Source: Bacillus pumilus
Lineage (GTDB): Bacteria > Bacillota > Bacilli > Bacillales > Bacillaceae
NCBI RefSeq assembly: GCF_009937765.1
Contig: NZ_CP047089.1
Span: forward strand, 1,920,272-1,984,271
Length of the DNA stretch: 64,000 nt
Direction of reading: 5' to 3'
Shown: positions 39,006-47,195 of the stretch, piece by piece
How positions within the stretch are numbered: position 1 is the stretch's first letter
Layout: each line of letters begins with the position of its first letter
Program-made: the position numbers and the translations under genes
Notes under the pieces: model-generated
What the model was told of the DNA's origin: nothing
Seen by the model: only the letters and a program-made list of their open reading frames with translations
The model's database searches: none

Positions 39006-40844
39006 TTACGATAATCCTGCTAGCTTTTTCTTCTTCGCTGCTTTCTCACGTTCGTTTTTATCTAAAATTTTCTTTCTTAAACGAATTGATTCAGGTGTAA
39101 CCTCACAGTATTCGTCCTCATTCAAGTACTCAAGAGATTCCTCAAGTGACATAATACGTGGTTTTTTCATGCTCACCGTTTGATCTTTCGTCGCTGAACG
39201 CACGTTTGTTTGTTGTTTCATACGACTTACGTTGACAACAAGATCGTTCTCACGGTTATGCTCACCAACAATCATTCCTTGGTATACTTCAACACCCGGC
39301 TCAACAAAAATCACACCGCGCTCTTCAACGCCTTGGATTCCGTAAGCAGTCGCTTTACCTGTTTCCATTGAAACAAGTACACCTTGACGACGTCCGCCGA
39401 CTTGACCAGATTGCATTGGCTGGTAGCTGTCAAACGTATGGTTCAAAATACCAAAACCACGAGTTAATGAAAGAAATTCAGTTGTATATCCGATTAAACC
39501 ACGTGATGGCACTGTAAAGATCAGGCGAACTTGACCATTACCATTATTGATCATGTCAATCATTTCACCTTTTCGTGCGCCCATTGATTCCATGATAGAG
39601 CCAGTGTGCTCTTCTGGTACATCAATTTGAACGCGTTCAACAGGCTCACATCGAACACCGTCAACTTCTTTTACAATAACTTCTGGCTTCGATACTTGTA
39701 ATTCAAATCCTTCACGTCTCATATTCTCAATAAGAATGGATAAGTGAAGCTCTCCGCGTCCAGATACAACCCAAGCATCAGGCGAATCAGTTGGATCAAC
39801 ACGAAGACTAACGTCTGTTTGAAGCTGCTGCTCTAGGCGCTCTTCAATTTTACGTGATGTTACATATTTTCCTTCACGGCCTGCAAATGGGCTGTTGTTC
39901 ACAACAAACGTCATTTGAAGAGTTGGCTCATCAATACGAAGGATTGGCAGAGCCTCTTGGTGTTCAACAGGACAAACCGTTTCACCTACGTTAATGTCTT
40001 CCATTCCAGATACTGCAACAAGATCTCCTGCTTTCGCTTCGTTGATTTCCACTCGTTTTAACCCTTGGAAACCAAAAATCTTCGTCACACGGAATTGTTT
40101 CACACTGCCGTCCACTTTCATTAAGGCTACTTGCTGTCCTACTTGCATTGTTCCTCTAAATACACGACCGATCCCAATTCTTCCAACATAATCATTGTAA
40201 TCAAGTAGCGCCACTTGGAATTGAAGCGGCTCTTCATGGTTATCAACTGGGCAAGGGATATGGTTAACAATGGCTTCAAACAAAGATTCCATGTTTTCAT
40301 CTTGCTTGCTTGCATCGTTACTTGCTGTACCATTGATTGCTGATGCATAGACAACTGGGAATTCAAGCTGTTCTTCTGTCGCATCCAATTCAATGAACAA
40401 GTCAATTACTTCATCGACTACTTCAGCCGGACGAGCAAAGTCGCGGTCAATTTTATTGACAACAACAATTGGTGTTAAGTTTTGCTCAAGTGCCTTTTTC
40501 AGCACAAAGCGTGTTTGAGGCATACAGCCTTCATAAGCATCCACAACGAGAAGTACACCATCTACCATTTTCATGATACGCTCAACCTCACCACCGAAAT
40601 CGGCGTGTCCTGGTGTATCTAAAATATTAATGCGTGTATCTTTATAATGGATCGCAGTATTTTTAGCTAAAATCGTAATACCGCGCTCTCGCTCTAAATC
40701 ATTTGAATCCATGGCTCTCTCAGCGATATTTTCATTCGCACGGAAAGTACCAGCTTGATGGAGCAATTGGTCAACAAGCGTCGTTTTACCATGGTCAACG
40801 TGGGCAATAATTGCGATGTTGCGAAGATCTTTTCGAAGTTTCAC
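39006..40844 (-). CDS. typA: Ribosome-associated GTPase BipA/TypA
   Basis: Translational GTPase related to EF-G, with a role in 50S assembly at low temperature and stress. 612 residues. G1 motif [11 protein letters not shown] near residues 14-24, G2 RERGIT, G3 [12 protein letters not shown] near 76-87, G4 NKIDR near 130, then domain II, two EF-G-like domains (III and V) and the BipA-specific C-terminal domain. Matches B. subtilis ylaG. Divergent from ylaF. Confidence 0.97.
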   Translation of the reverse strand: MKLRKDLRNIAIIAHVDHGKTTLVDQLLHQAGTFRANENIAERAMDSNDLERERGITILAKNTAIHYKDTRINILDTPGHADFGGEVERIMKMVDGVLLVVDAYEGCMPQTRFVLKKALEQNLTPIVVVNKIDRDFARPAEVVDEVIDLFIELDATEEQLEFPVVYASAINGTASNDASKQDENMESLFEAIVNHIPCPVDNHEEPLQFQVALLDYNDYVGRIGIGRVFRGTMQVGQQVALMKVDGSVKQFRVTKIFGFQGLKRVEINEAKAGDLVAVSGMEDINVGETVCPVEHQEALPILRIDEPTLQMTFVVNNSPFAGREGKYVTSRKIEERLEQQLQTDVSLRVDPTDSPDAWVVSGRGELHLSILIENMRREGFELQVSKPEVIVKEVDGVRCEPVERVQIDVPEEHTGSIMESMGARKGEMIDMINNGNGQVRLIFTVPSRGLIGYTTEFLSLTRGFGILNHTFDSYQPMQSGQVGGRRQGVLVSMETGKATAYGIQGVEERGVIFVEPGVEVYQGMIVGEHNRENDLVVNVSRMKQQTNVRSATKDQTVSMKKPRIMSLEESLEYLNEDEYCEVTPESIRLRKKILDKNEREKAAKKKKLAGLS

Positions 40845-40957
40845 ATTTTCATCTCCTAAAATAATTAGATAACTTTCATATTATATCACAATCCCCTTTA
40901 AATGCCGATCGTTTTTCTGTAAACTTATATTAACTCTAAAAAAAGGGATGGAGAAAA

Positions 40958-41137
40958 ATGAAACAAATCAAATGGCTTCTATTATTATGTGCATTACTTG
41001 CGGTTGTCAGTATGGCGTTTATTGGGGTAACTCTTGCAGAAAAAAACGTGCTGGGTATTTGTCTAAGTATTGTGTTTGCCATGATTTTCATGGGTACAGG
41101 ATTCACATTAAAAAGAAAATTAAACGTGCAATCATAA
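40958..41137 (+). CDS. ylaF: Small membrane protein YlaF
   Basis: 59-residue protein: MKQIKWLLLLCALLAV starts a first membrane span (about 5-25), a short polar loop (LAEKN), a second span (about 33-52) and a basic end. The ATG has AAAGGGATGGAG upstream. A longer overlapping frame (40948-41247) gives a cysteine- and lysine-rich sequence with no plausible fold and no ribosome site, so it is rejected. Family DUF5325, by size and place B. subtilis ylaF. Function unknown. Confidence 0.85.
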   Translation: MKQIKWLLLLCALLAVVSMAFIGVTLAEKNVLGICLSIVFAMIFMGTGFTLKRKLNVQS

Positions 41138-41145
41138 AATTTCTC

Positions 41146-41186
41146 AAAAGCCTTTTACATTCTATATGTAAAAGGCTTTTATTTTT
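41146..41186 (+). terminator. Terminator of ylaF
   Basis: AAAGCCTTTTACAT / ATGTAAAAGGCTTTT stem with a short loop and a T-rich tail. Confidence 0.85.
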
Positions 41187-41411
41187 GGTCAAAACAAGAC
41201 CAACCACCTATGAAAAGGCGCGTATAAAGACAGAACATATCATTTAGACTTGGCAAAAGTAAGTCATCTGAACCTCTCCATTTTTCGACAATAACGTTTA
41301 TAGTTCTCCAAAATCAAACATAAAGTTACAATTTTCCTATTCTTCCACAAAGTTTCTCGTGATATGCTGTTCTTGCAACAAAATTTAACAGAAAAGGGAG
41401 AGAAAAGAAGC

Positions 41412-42047
41412 ATGAAGAAGATTTTGAGCAAATCGCTCAGCTCTGTTGTATTTTTCGCTTTAGCTATTATTCTTACTTTCACAACAGTAGCTCCTGGGCA
41501 AGCAAGTGCTGCAACTTTCAAAGGGATTCCTTTTGAGCAGCAACAAGTCATTAAAGAATTATTGGAGAAAAACGAGCGTGTCATCAACATTCTCATCAAC
41601 TCATTTGTTGAGGAAGACAACAACTACACATTTGATGTGAAAAAAGCTGTTGAGCTCGGACTAACTGAAGAAGAAGCGGCGACTGCTGAGAAATTCTTAG
41701 ATCGCGCTGCTGTTCTGACAATCGTTTTCAGTGAGAGCGTCACTAAAAACGAAAAAGGAAAATTAGTTTTTGATGCAGCGAAAGCTGTTGAACTTGGTCT
41801 TACAAAAGAAGAAGCAGCTAAATTTGAAAAGCTGTTTAAATCAGTGATCAGAATTGCTGATCTTGCTGGTGATGCACTTGTTTTAGACAAAAAAGGTAAT
41901 GTTGTCATTGATTCAAAAATCGCAAAAGGTATTGGATTCAGCTCTACTGAATTACTTGTTTTCAACCAAATGCTGAAAAAAATTCCTCAAGAGCAATTAA
42001 AATCAGTCTATGATGCAATTCAAATTGCTAAAGAAAAATTAAGCTAA
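41412..42047 (+). CDS. Secreted protein with three 46-residue repeats, unknown function
   Basis: 211 residues. A long Sec signal peptide (KKILSKSLSS, hydrophobic 12-25, cleavage likely at ASA-A near 33-34). The mature part contains three units with a strict 46-residue period, marked by FDVKKAVELGLTEEEAA (from Asp75), FDAAKAVELGLTKEEAA (Asp121) and IDSKIAKGIGFSSTELL (Asp167). The first two units are almost the same. Predicted all-helical, no cysteine. I recognise no family. In B. subtilis the genes ylaA-ylaE occupy the space between ylaF and suhB; here this single gene does. The ATG has GGGAGAG upstream, with long spacing. Confidence 0.85.
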   Translation: MKKILSKSLSSVVFFALAIILTFTTVAPGQASAATFKGIPFEQQQVIKELLEKNERVINILINSFVEEDNNYTFDVKKAVELGLTEEEAATAEKFLDRAAVLTIVFSESVTKNEKGKLVFDAAKAVELGLTKEEAAKFEKLFKSVIRIADLAGDALVLDKKGNVVIDSKIAKGIGFSSTELLVFNQMLKKIPQEQLKSVYDAIQIAKEKLS

Positions 42048-42052
42048 GCTCA

Positions 42053-42092
42053 GAACCCCCCCACCTGGTTTATCCAGATGGGGGTTTTTTAT
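42053..42092 (+). terminator. Terminator of the secreted repeat protein gene
   Basis: ACCCCCCCACCTGG pairs with CCAGATGGGGGT (with a mismatch and bulge) followed by six T, six bases after the stop. Confidence 0.88.
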
Positions 42093-42168
42093 TTCAGCCA
42101 ATAAAGAATGATCATCTAGCTTTTTCATATCGATAGCCAGTTGTGTTTTTTTAAAAATTCATCAAACA

Positions 42169-42201
42169 CAAAAAATCACTTCATTCTCATGAAGTGATTT
42201 G
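42169..42201 (-). terminator. Terminator of suhB
   Basis: AAATCACTTCA / TGAAGTGATTT stem with a very short loop and a T-run on the minus strand. Confidence 0.85.
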
Positions 42202-42203
42202 GT

Positions 42204-43010
42204 TTATTTTTTATTTTCACTGCCTTTTATGTAATCGTGTAAAATTTTTTCACAAACGGATCGATTTCCAGCGACGATGCTGTTTTTGTCTAGGAACGTT
42301 AGGCGCTCTCCGTGTATATTTGAGTAGACTGCCCCTACTTCATCAAGCAGCACACAGCCTGCTGCATAATCCCACGGCGCAAGCCTTAACGTGACGTATG
42401 CGTCACTTCTGCCGCTTGCGATATAAGCGAGCTCCAAGGCAGCTGATCCAATCGTTCTCGTCCCTCTCACATCACGCACAAGTCGGGCGAACGGTTTCGC
42501 ATCAAAATAAGGGCTTTCAATCGCCCAGGTCGGGTTAATGCCCACGATGGCTTTTTCAATCGCTACATCTTTTAATGGAGGAAGTAGGGTATCATTCATA
42601 TAAGCCCCTTCTCCTTTGATCGCATGGTAAAGCTCGTCATGAATGACGTCATAAATGAGACCGATTTTCCCAATGCCATTTTCAAATATCCCGATTGAAA
42701 TGGCAAAGTTTCGTTTTTGATGGACAAAGTTCATTGTGCCATCGATTGGATCAATGATCCACACGACCCCATCAAGTGAGGTCACCTCTTCCCCTTGTCC
42801 TTCTTCACCTAAAATATGATGATCTGAAAATGTCGATTGGATCTTTTCAATGAAAAAACGTTCTGTTTCTTTATCGATATTTGTGACAAGATCATTTGGA
42901 TTTGATTTTGTTTCAATTGATAGACCATCCTGCATGGACGCTTTAATACGGCTTCCTGCTTCTTTTACCCAAAGCTTTGCAAGACGGTCAATTTCCACCC
43001 AGTTTGTCAT
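42204..43010 (-). CDS. suhB: Inositol-1-monophosphatase family protein
   Basis: Mg-dependent sugar/inositol phosphatase, 268 residues. Metal-site motifs: GEEGQGEE near 69-76, WIIDPIDGTMNFVH near 87-100, and the C-terminal WDYAAGCVLLDEVGA near 216-230. The substrate could be inositol monophosphate or another phosphate monoester. Matches B. subtilis yktC (suhB). Confidence 0.92.
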   Translation of the reverse strand: MTNWVEIDRLAKLWVKEAGSRIKASMQDGLSIETKSNPNDLVTNIDKETERFFIEKIQSTFSDHHILGEEGQGEEVTSLDGVVWIIDPIDGTMNFVHQKRNFAISIGIFENGIGKIGLIYDVIHDELYHAIKGEGAYMNDTLLPPLKDVAIEKAIVGINPTWAIESPYFDAKPFARLVRDVRGTRTIGSAALELAYIASGRSDAYVTLRLAPWDYAAGCVLLDEVGAVYSNIHGERLTFLDKNSIVAGNRSVCEKILHDYIKGSENKK

Positions 43011-43100
43011 CAGACTGTAAACCTCTTTTCTATGTAATACCTATTTGTAATAGCATACTGATATTATGTACGTAAAAGCAAGAAAAAAGCAGCTTCATAC

Positions 43101-43131
43101 AAAAACGAACCGATGAATTGGTTCGTTTTTA
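43101..43131 (-). terminator. Terminator after the ykzI-like gene
   Basis: AAAAACGAACC / GGTTCGTTTTT stem with a small loop; its ends give a T-run on either strand. Lies between the ykzI-like gene and suhB. Confidence 0.8.
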
Positions 43132-43143
43132 CCTCACCTTGTT

Positions 43144-43332
43144 CTACCCTTTAAGCTGCTCCCATTCTTTTCTTAGGCGCTCAAGCTTTCGTTTGCTGCG
43201 TTCGATTTGGATGTCATCTTTTTGCTCGATGGCTTCATGAAGCGTAGAAAGCTCATAGTCCACCTCTAATCTCCACACAGCGATGCGATTCTTCTTCTCC
43301 TGTCTATACCCCTGCTTCACGATTTGCTTCAT
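43144..43332 (-). CDS. ykzI: Small helical protein (YkzI-like)
   Basis: 62 residues, highly charged and helical (IERSKRKLERLRKEWEQLKG at the end), no membrane segment. B. subtilis has a gene of this size, ykzI, between suhB and yktB; I assign it by place and character. Function unknown. GAAGGGGCG precedes the ATG. The 288 nt upstream to yktB hold no other gene that I can support. Confidence 0.7.
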   Translation of the reverse strand: MKQIVKQGYRQEKKNRIAVWRLEVDYELSTLHEAIEQKDDIQIERSKRKLERLRKEWEQLKG

Positions 43333-43620
43333 TTGGTCAACGCCCCTTCCAGAGAATGATTCATTCCTTGTCAGTTTTCATTGATAAAAAATTCAATCGA
43401 TAAGAGAATTGGTTCTTGCTTATATCGTATGAAGCGATCGCATAACCGCAACGACATTCTGAAAATTGTGTCTTTACCTATTTGTTATGTACCACAAAAT
43501 CGTTGTTTTTAAACGCTGCCCTACTTCCTCTACAATCTTTGATCTGACGGTGCATCTTTTTTTGAGCTTAACCCAAGCTATGATAAAATATGATCAGCGA
43601 AAGAATACAGGAGGCATACG

Positions 43621-44256
43621 ATGAGTGAAATGCGTTTTAGAGATGAAGATTTTGAGACATTTACAGTTGACGGTTTAGATGAACGAATGACGGTATTAAA
43701 AGAAAGAGTCCGTCCAAAGCTTGAAGCACTTGGAGAACACTTTGCACCACTTCTTTCTTCTATTACAGGTGACGAAATGTTTGTACACGTCGCAAAGCAT
43801 GCTAGAAGATCAGTCAATCCGCCTAATGATACGTGGGTTGCTTTTGCAAACAGCAAGCGTGGGTATAAAAAACTCCCTCATTTTCAAATTGGGCTTTGGA
43901 AAACACATGTCTTTGTTTGGTTTGCTCTTATTTATGAATCTCCTGTAAAAGGCGAATATGGTCAGCTCTTCGAAAAAGAACTAGATACCATTCAGAAGAA
44001 AATACCACAAGATTTTGTTTGGTCTAAAGATCATATGAAACCAGATGTCATGCGTCACAGCGAACTCGATGCAGAACAGTTGAAAACACTGTTTGAACGT
44101 GTCCAAACGGTAAAGAAAGCCGAGCTTCTTTGCGGCATTCAGCTACCTAGAGAAGAAGTCGTTCAAATGAATAATGAAGAATTCTTATCAAAAATTGAAG
44201 ATGCCTTCCGAACGGTGACATATCTATACCGCTTTACACAAAAACAATCTGTATAA
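43621..44256 (+). CDS. yktB: YktB (DUF1054) protein
   Basis: 211-residue protein of the DUF1054 family. Opens [47 protein letters not shown] near 62-85 is the conserved core; [11 protein letters not shown] follows. Structure of a relative shows a dimeric alpha/beta fold; role unknown. AGGAGG precedes the ATG. Convergent with yktA. Confidence 0.92.
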
Positions 44257-44287
44257 AAAAACGAGCCCATACAGGCTCGTTTTTTCT
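44254..44287 (+). terminator. Two-way terminator between yktB and yktA
   Basis: ACGAGCC / GGCTCGT stem with a 6-nt loop, six T on the plus side and seven on the minus side. Confidence 0.88.
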
Positions 44288-44556
44288 TACATACGAATAA
44301 TGGTAGACTCTTCTGCTTCTCTTGCCGTTTTCACTGTACGATAAGGAGAATACCCGCTTTCTTTTTCAAACGCTGCACAATGCGTCTTTTCTTCTGCTTT
44401 TGATGGCACAATCTCTTTAAAACGTTTATAAGTATCTAATAACTCCTGCTTCGGTATTCCTTTTTCATAGGCTTTTTCAACAGCTTGAAAAAACGAAATA
44501 ACCGCAATCTTTTCCTCTGTCGTCCAGTCGACGTCCATTGGATATTGATATTCCAT
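44287..44556 (-). CDS. yktA: UPF0223 family protein YktA
   Basis: 89-residue cytoplasmic helical protein of UPF0223: MEYQYPMDVDWTTEEKI, then FKEIVPSKAEEK. Small, conserved in Bacillales, role unknown. Divergent from speA across a 190-nt gap. Confidence 0.92.
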   Translation of the reverse strand: MEYQYPMDVDWTTEEKIAVISFFQAVEKAYEKGIPKQELLDTYKRFKEIVPSKAEEKTHCAAFEKESGYSPYRTVKTAREAEESTIIRM

Positions 44557-44746
44557 TTACTTGTCCCTCACTTTAACACTCATTTCTTATTTGAGCTTTT
44601 ATTATAGCATCTGTTCGATCAGAAACCGATTGATTTTATGCTTTACATTCCGATCAGTTCATAATATAATTCTTTTGTTTTATGCAATGAAATCTGTCGT
44701 TATTGGCACAATAATAGCAGGTATTTCGATGAAGGTGGGAAAGCAA

Positions 44747-46219
44747 TTGTCACAACATGATACACCCTTATACACTGGACTAAAAAAACATGCAGCAACC
44801 AATCCAGTTCAATTTCACATTCCAGGCCATAAAAAAGGAGCCGGAATGGACCCTGAATTTAGAGCATTCATTGGCGACAATGCATTAAGCATTGATCTCA
44901 TTAATATAGAACCTCTTGATGATTTACACTCACCTCGAGGAATGATAAAAGAAGCACAAGATTTAGCTGCTGAAGCATTCGGTGCTGACCATACGTTTTT
45001 CTGTATTCAAGGAACAAGCGGCGCCATCATGACAATGGTGATGACCGTATGCGGACCTGGGGATAAAATTATCGTTCCGCGTAACGTCCATAAATCAATT
45101 ATGTCCGCGATTGTATTTTCTGGCGCAGTTCCTGTTTTTATTCACCCAGAAATAGACAAAGAGCTTGGCATCTCTCACGGCATTACACCAGAATCAGCGA
45201 AAAAAGCACTCACAGAGCATCCAGATGCCAAAGGTCTACTTGTGATTAATCCGACGTATTTCGGCGTTTCAGCAGACTTAAAATCGATTGTAGACATTGC
45301 CCATTCATTTCATGTGCCTGTCCTTGTCGATGAGGCACACGGCGTGCATATTCATTTTCACGATAAGCTCCCACTATCAGCCATGCAAGCAGGTGCAGAC
45401 ATGGCAGCAACAAGTGTCCATAAACTTGGCGGTTCCCTTACTCAGAGCTCTATTTTAAATATGAAGGAAGGGCTTATCTCAAAAGATCGTGTGCAATCGA
45501 TTTTGAGCATGTTGACGACAACGTCTACATCTTATTTGCTCTTGGCGTCACTTGATGTCGCTCGAAAGCGATTAGCCACTGAAGGAAAGGCACTTGCAGA
45601 TGAAGCCATCCGTTTAGCGGAATCAGCGAGGAACCGTTTGAATCAAATTGATGGCATTACGTGTATTGGCAAGGAAATACTCGGTTCAGCTTCTACGTAT
45701 GATTATGACCCAACAAAATTAATTATTTCAATTAAAGACCTTGGGCTCAATGGTCACGATGTCGAAAAATGGCTGAGAGAAAGCTACCGGATTGAAGTAG
45801 AGCTTTCTGACCTTTACAACATATTATGTATTGTGACCCCTGGTGATTCTGATGAAACAATCGATGCGCTGATCACGGCCATGAAAGACATTGCCGCAAC
45901 CTCTACAAGTGAGAGCGGCACACAAGAGGTAACTGAAGTCTTGCTACCTGAGATTCCATCACTTGCCATGACGCCGCGTGATGCCTTTTACGCCACAACA
46001 GAAGTAGTTCCGTTTAAAGAAGCAGCGGGCCGCATCATCGCAGAGTTTGTCATGGTGTACCCGCCAGGCATACCTATTTTTATACCAGGAGAAATTATCA
46101 CAGAAGAAAATATCTCCTATATCTTTAAAAACATTGAAATTGGTCTCCCTGTGCAAGGACCAGAAGATTCAACGCTGGAAATGATTCGTGTCATTAAAGA
46201 ACAAAAACCAATTTTATAA
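44747..46219 (+). CDS. speA: Arginine decarboxylase SpeA
   Basis: PLP-dependent decarboxylase of the Orn/Lys/Arg group (fold III-like aspartate aminotransferase type); makes agmatine, the first step of the agmatine-putrescine-spermidine path. 490 residues. The PLP lysine lies in TSVHKLGGSLTQSS near residue 226; FHIPGHKKGAGMDPEF opens the enzyme (residues 23-38); VDEAHGVHI near 195 holds the PLP aspartate. TTG 44747, with GAAGGTGGG upstream, gives the same length as B. subtilis SpeA; the long frame from 44561 covers the promoter. Ends at a terminator shared with SR1. Confidence 0.95.
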   Translation: MSQHDTPLYTGLKKHAATNPVQFHIPGHKKGAGMDPEFRAFIGDNALSIDLINIEPLDDLHSPRGMIKEAQDLAAEAFGADHTFFCIQGTSGAIMTMVMTVCGPGDKIIVPRNVHKSIMSAIVFSGAVPVFIHPEIDKELGISHGITPESAKKALTEHPDAKGLLVINPTYFGVSADLKSIVDIAHSFHVPVLVDEAHGVHIHFHDKLPLSAMQAGADMAATSVHKLGGSLTQSSILNMKEGLISKDRVQSILSMLTTTSTSYLLLASLDVARKRLATEGKALADEAIRLAESARNRLNQIDGITCIGKEILGSASTYDYDPTKLIISIKDLGLNGHDVEKWLRESYRIEVELSDLYNILCIVTPGDSDETIDALITAMKDIAATSTSESGTQEVTEVLLPEIPSLAMTPRDAFYATTEVVPFKEAAGRIIAEFVMVYPPGIPIFIPGEIITEENISYIFKNIEIGLPVQGPEDSTLEMIRVIKEQKPIL

Positions 46220-46260
46220 AAAAGAAACATGCAGCCCCAAATGGAGCTGCATGCTTTTTT
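46217..46260. terminator. Two-way terminator between speA and SR1
   Basis: GCATGCAGC / GCTGCATGC-type stem with a 10-nt loop; six T on the plus side, and TTTCTTTTTT on the minus side. It ends speA on one strand and SR1 on the other. Confidence 0.88.
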
Positions 46261-46262
46261 AT

Positions 46263-46382
46263 TTATTCAGAGGCTTCATCACAGCAATGACAGTGACCAC
46301 ACGTTCCGTATAGTGTTGTCACTTTTTCATTTTCAAATTGATCAATGGTCTCATTGCAATCTTGACAAATAATTGTACCCAC
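46263..46382 (-). CDS. sr1P: SR1P peptide, GapA-binding
   Basis: 39 residues beginning GTIICQDCNETIDQFENEK and containing two CxxC pairs (Cys6/Cys9 and Cys28/Cys31) plus Cys33 and Cys34, a zinc-ribbon-like plan. It has the exact length and the GTI-CQDC, EKVTTLYG core of B. subtilis SR1P, which binds the glycolytic GapA and stabilises the gapA operon mRNA, probably through RNase J1. The GTG at 46382 has AAAGGGG with a 7-base spacing; an ATG two codons upstream would sit too near the ribosome site. Confidence 0.9.
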   Translation of the reverse strand: MGTIICQDCNETIDQFENEKVTTLYGTCGHCHCCDEASE

Positions 46383-46411
46383 GTACATTCCCCTTTTCTT
46401 CATTCAATATT

Positions 46412-46425
46412 TGAAAGCGTTTAAT
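46412..46425. promoter_or_regulatory. cre-like CcpA site inside the SR1 leader
   Basis: TGAAAGCGTTTAAT fits the cre consensus TGWAARCGYTWNCW at all but the last positions. It lies about 10-25 nt downstream of the expected SR1 start, where bound CcpA could block elongation. SR1 of B. subtilis is under sugar control by CcpN and, to a smaller extent, CcpA. Confidence 0.55.
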
Positions 46426-46440
46426 CTATTTCACACTTCT

Positions 46441-46469
46441 ATAATATGATGTCACATTTAAGTTGTCAA
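46441..46469 (-). promoter_or_regulatory. Sigma-A promoter of SR1
   Basis: Minus-strand TTGACA (46464-46469), 17-nt spacer, TATTAT (46441-46446). Transcription would begin near 46434-46437. Confidence 0.8.
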
Positions 46470-46689
46470 CGGTTAATTGTATGACACATTTAATTATTTT
46501 TTATGAATATGTGCTATTTTCTCATCATATTGTGGGAACGTTTCAATTGTATTTTGCTTCATATCAATTCTGTAACAATTGGGTAACAATCGAAAATTGT
46601 CAAAAAGGACATGATACACTAGAGTGACTAACAGGTAACCAGCTCCTAAAAATGTTGGGACAACCCCAAAGGATTTTGAGGTGAATAGA

Positions 46690-47079
46690 TTGAATTTTAT
46701 GAGGACACTTCTCATTATATTCCCCATGCTCTTTGTACTTAGTTCATGCTCATTAGCGTATATCATACCGAATCAGACAGACCAAGTCAGTCATATTCAA
46801 AAACCAAGAATTCTCTTTTTTACAGATGCAGAAAATCTTGATAAAGAAAGTCCTTATTATGATGCAGTCCTCGATTTAAAGAATGAATACCCGAAAGAAA
46901 TGTCAAAAATGATTGTGAAAGAAGATCTTAAAGGCTGGAAAAATGAAGTAGACGAATTGCCGGCTATTTTACTTGTAAATAATGAAAAAGTCATTGTGAA
47001 GGTTGAAGGAAATGTCAGTAGTAAAGAGGATATTTTATCGCCATTATGCCACGCTTTAGACCGCGTGAATACAAATTAA
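46690..47079 (+). CDS. slp: Small lipoprotein Slp
   Basis: 129 residues. Lipoprotein signal with lipobox LSSC at about 17-20. The mature part has a thioredoxin-like alternation (RILFFTDAENLDKES, then LPAILLVNNEKVIVKVEG), but no CxxC. It corresponds to B. subtilis slp, next to pdhD, of unknown role. TTG 46690 has GAGGTG six bases upstream, where the GTG itself (46681) overlaps the site. Confidence 0.85.
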   Translation: MNFMRTLLIIFPMLFVLSSCSLAYIIPNQTDQVSHIQKPRILFFTDAENLDKESPYYDAVLDLKNEYPKEMSKMIVKEDLKGWKNEVDELPAILLVNNEKVIVKVEGNVSSKEDILSPLCHALDRVNTN

Positions 47080-47110
47080 TGACCTCTCCTTGCACTTATA
47101 TATCCATATG

Positions 47111-47140
47111 AAAAGCCCCTCATGAAATGAGGGGTTTTTC
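47111..47140 (+). terminator. Terminator of slp
   Basis: AAGCCCCTCAT / ATGAGGGGTTT stem with a 3-nt loop and T-run on the plus strand. Confidence 0.88.
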
Positions 47141-47153
47141 TCATGCAGCGCTC

Positions 47154-47186
47154 AAAAAACCCCTCTCCATCAAGGAGAGGGGTTTA
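47154..47186 (-). terminator. Terminator of the pdhABCD operon
   Basis: AAACCCCTCTCC / GGAGAGGGGTTT stem with a 5-nt loop and six T on the minus strand, ten bases past the pdhD stop. Confidence 0.88.
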
Positions 47187-47195
47187 ATAAGTTCA

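Larger units (their letters stand above)
46222..46436 (-). ncRNA. sr1: Dual-function small RNA SR1
   Basis: About 205-215 nt from a near-consensus sigma-A promoter (46441-46469) to the terminator shared with speA. In B. subtilis SR1 lies in exactly this gap between speA and pdhD/slp, is about 205 nt long, base-pairs with ahrC mRNA to block its translation, and encodes the peptide SR1P. Here the same layout is seen: promoter, leader with a cre-like box, a 39-codon frame, terminator. The RNA part was inferred from the promoter and terminator, the peptide from its frame. Confidence 0.85.

Noticed and set aside
40948-41247. 99-codon frame overlapping ylaF
   Set aside because: Different frame from the 59-residue YlaF, no ribosome site, runs through the ylaF terminator.
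46494-46766. 90-codon minus-strand frame upstream of SR1
   Set aside because: Antisense to slp and its promoter region, no ribosome site and no recognisable product.
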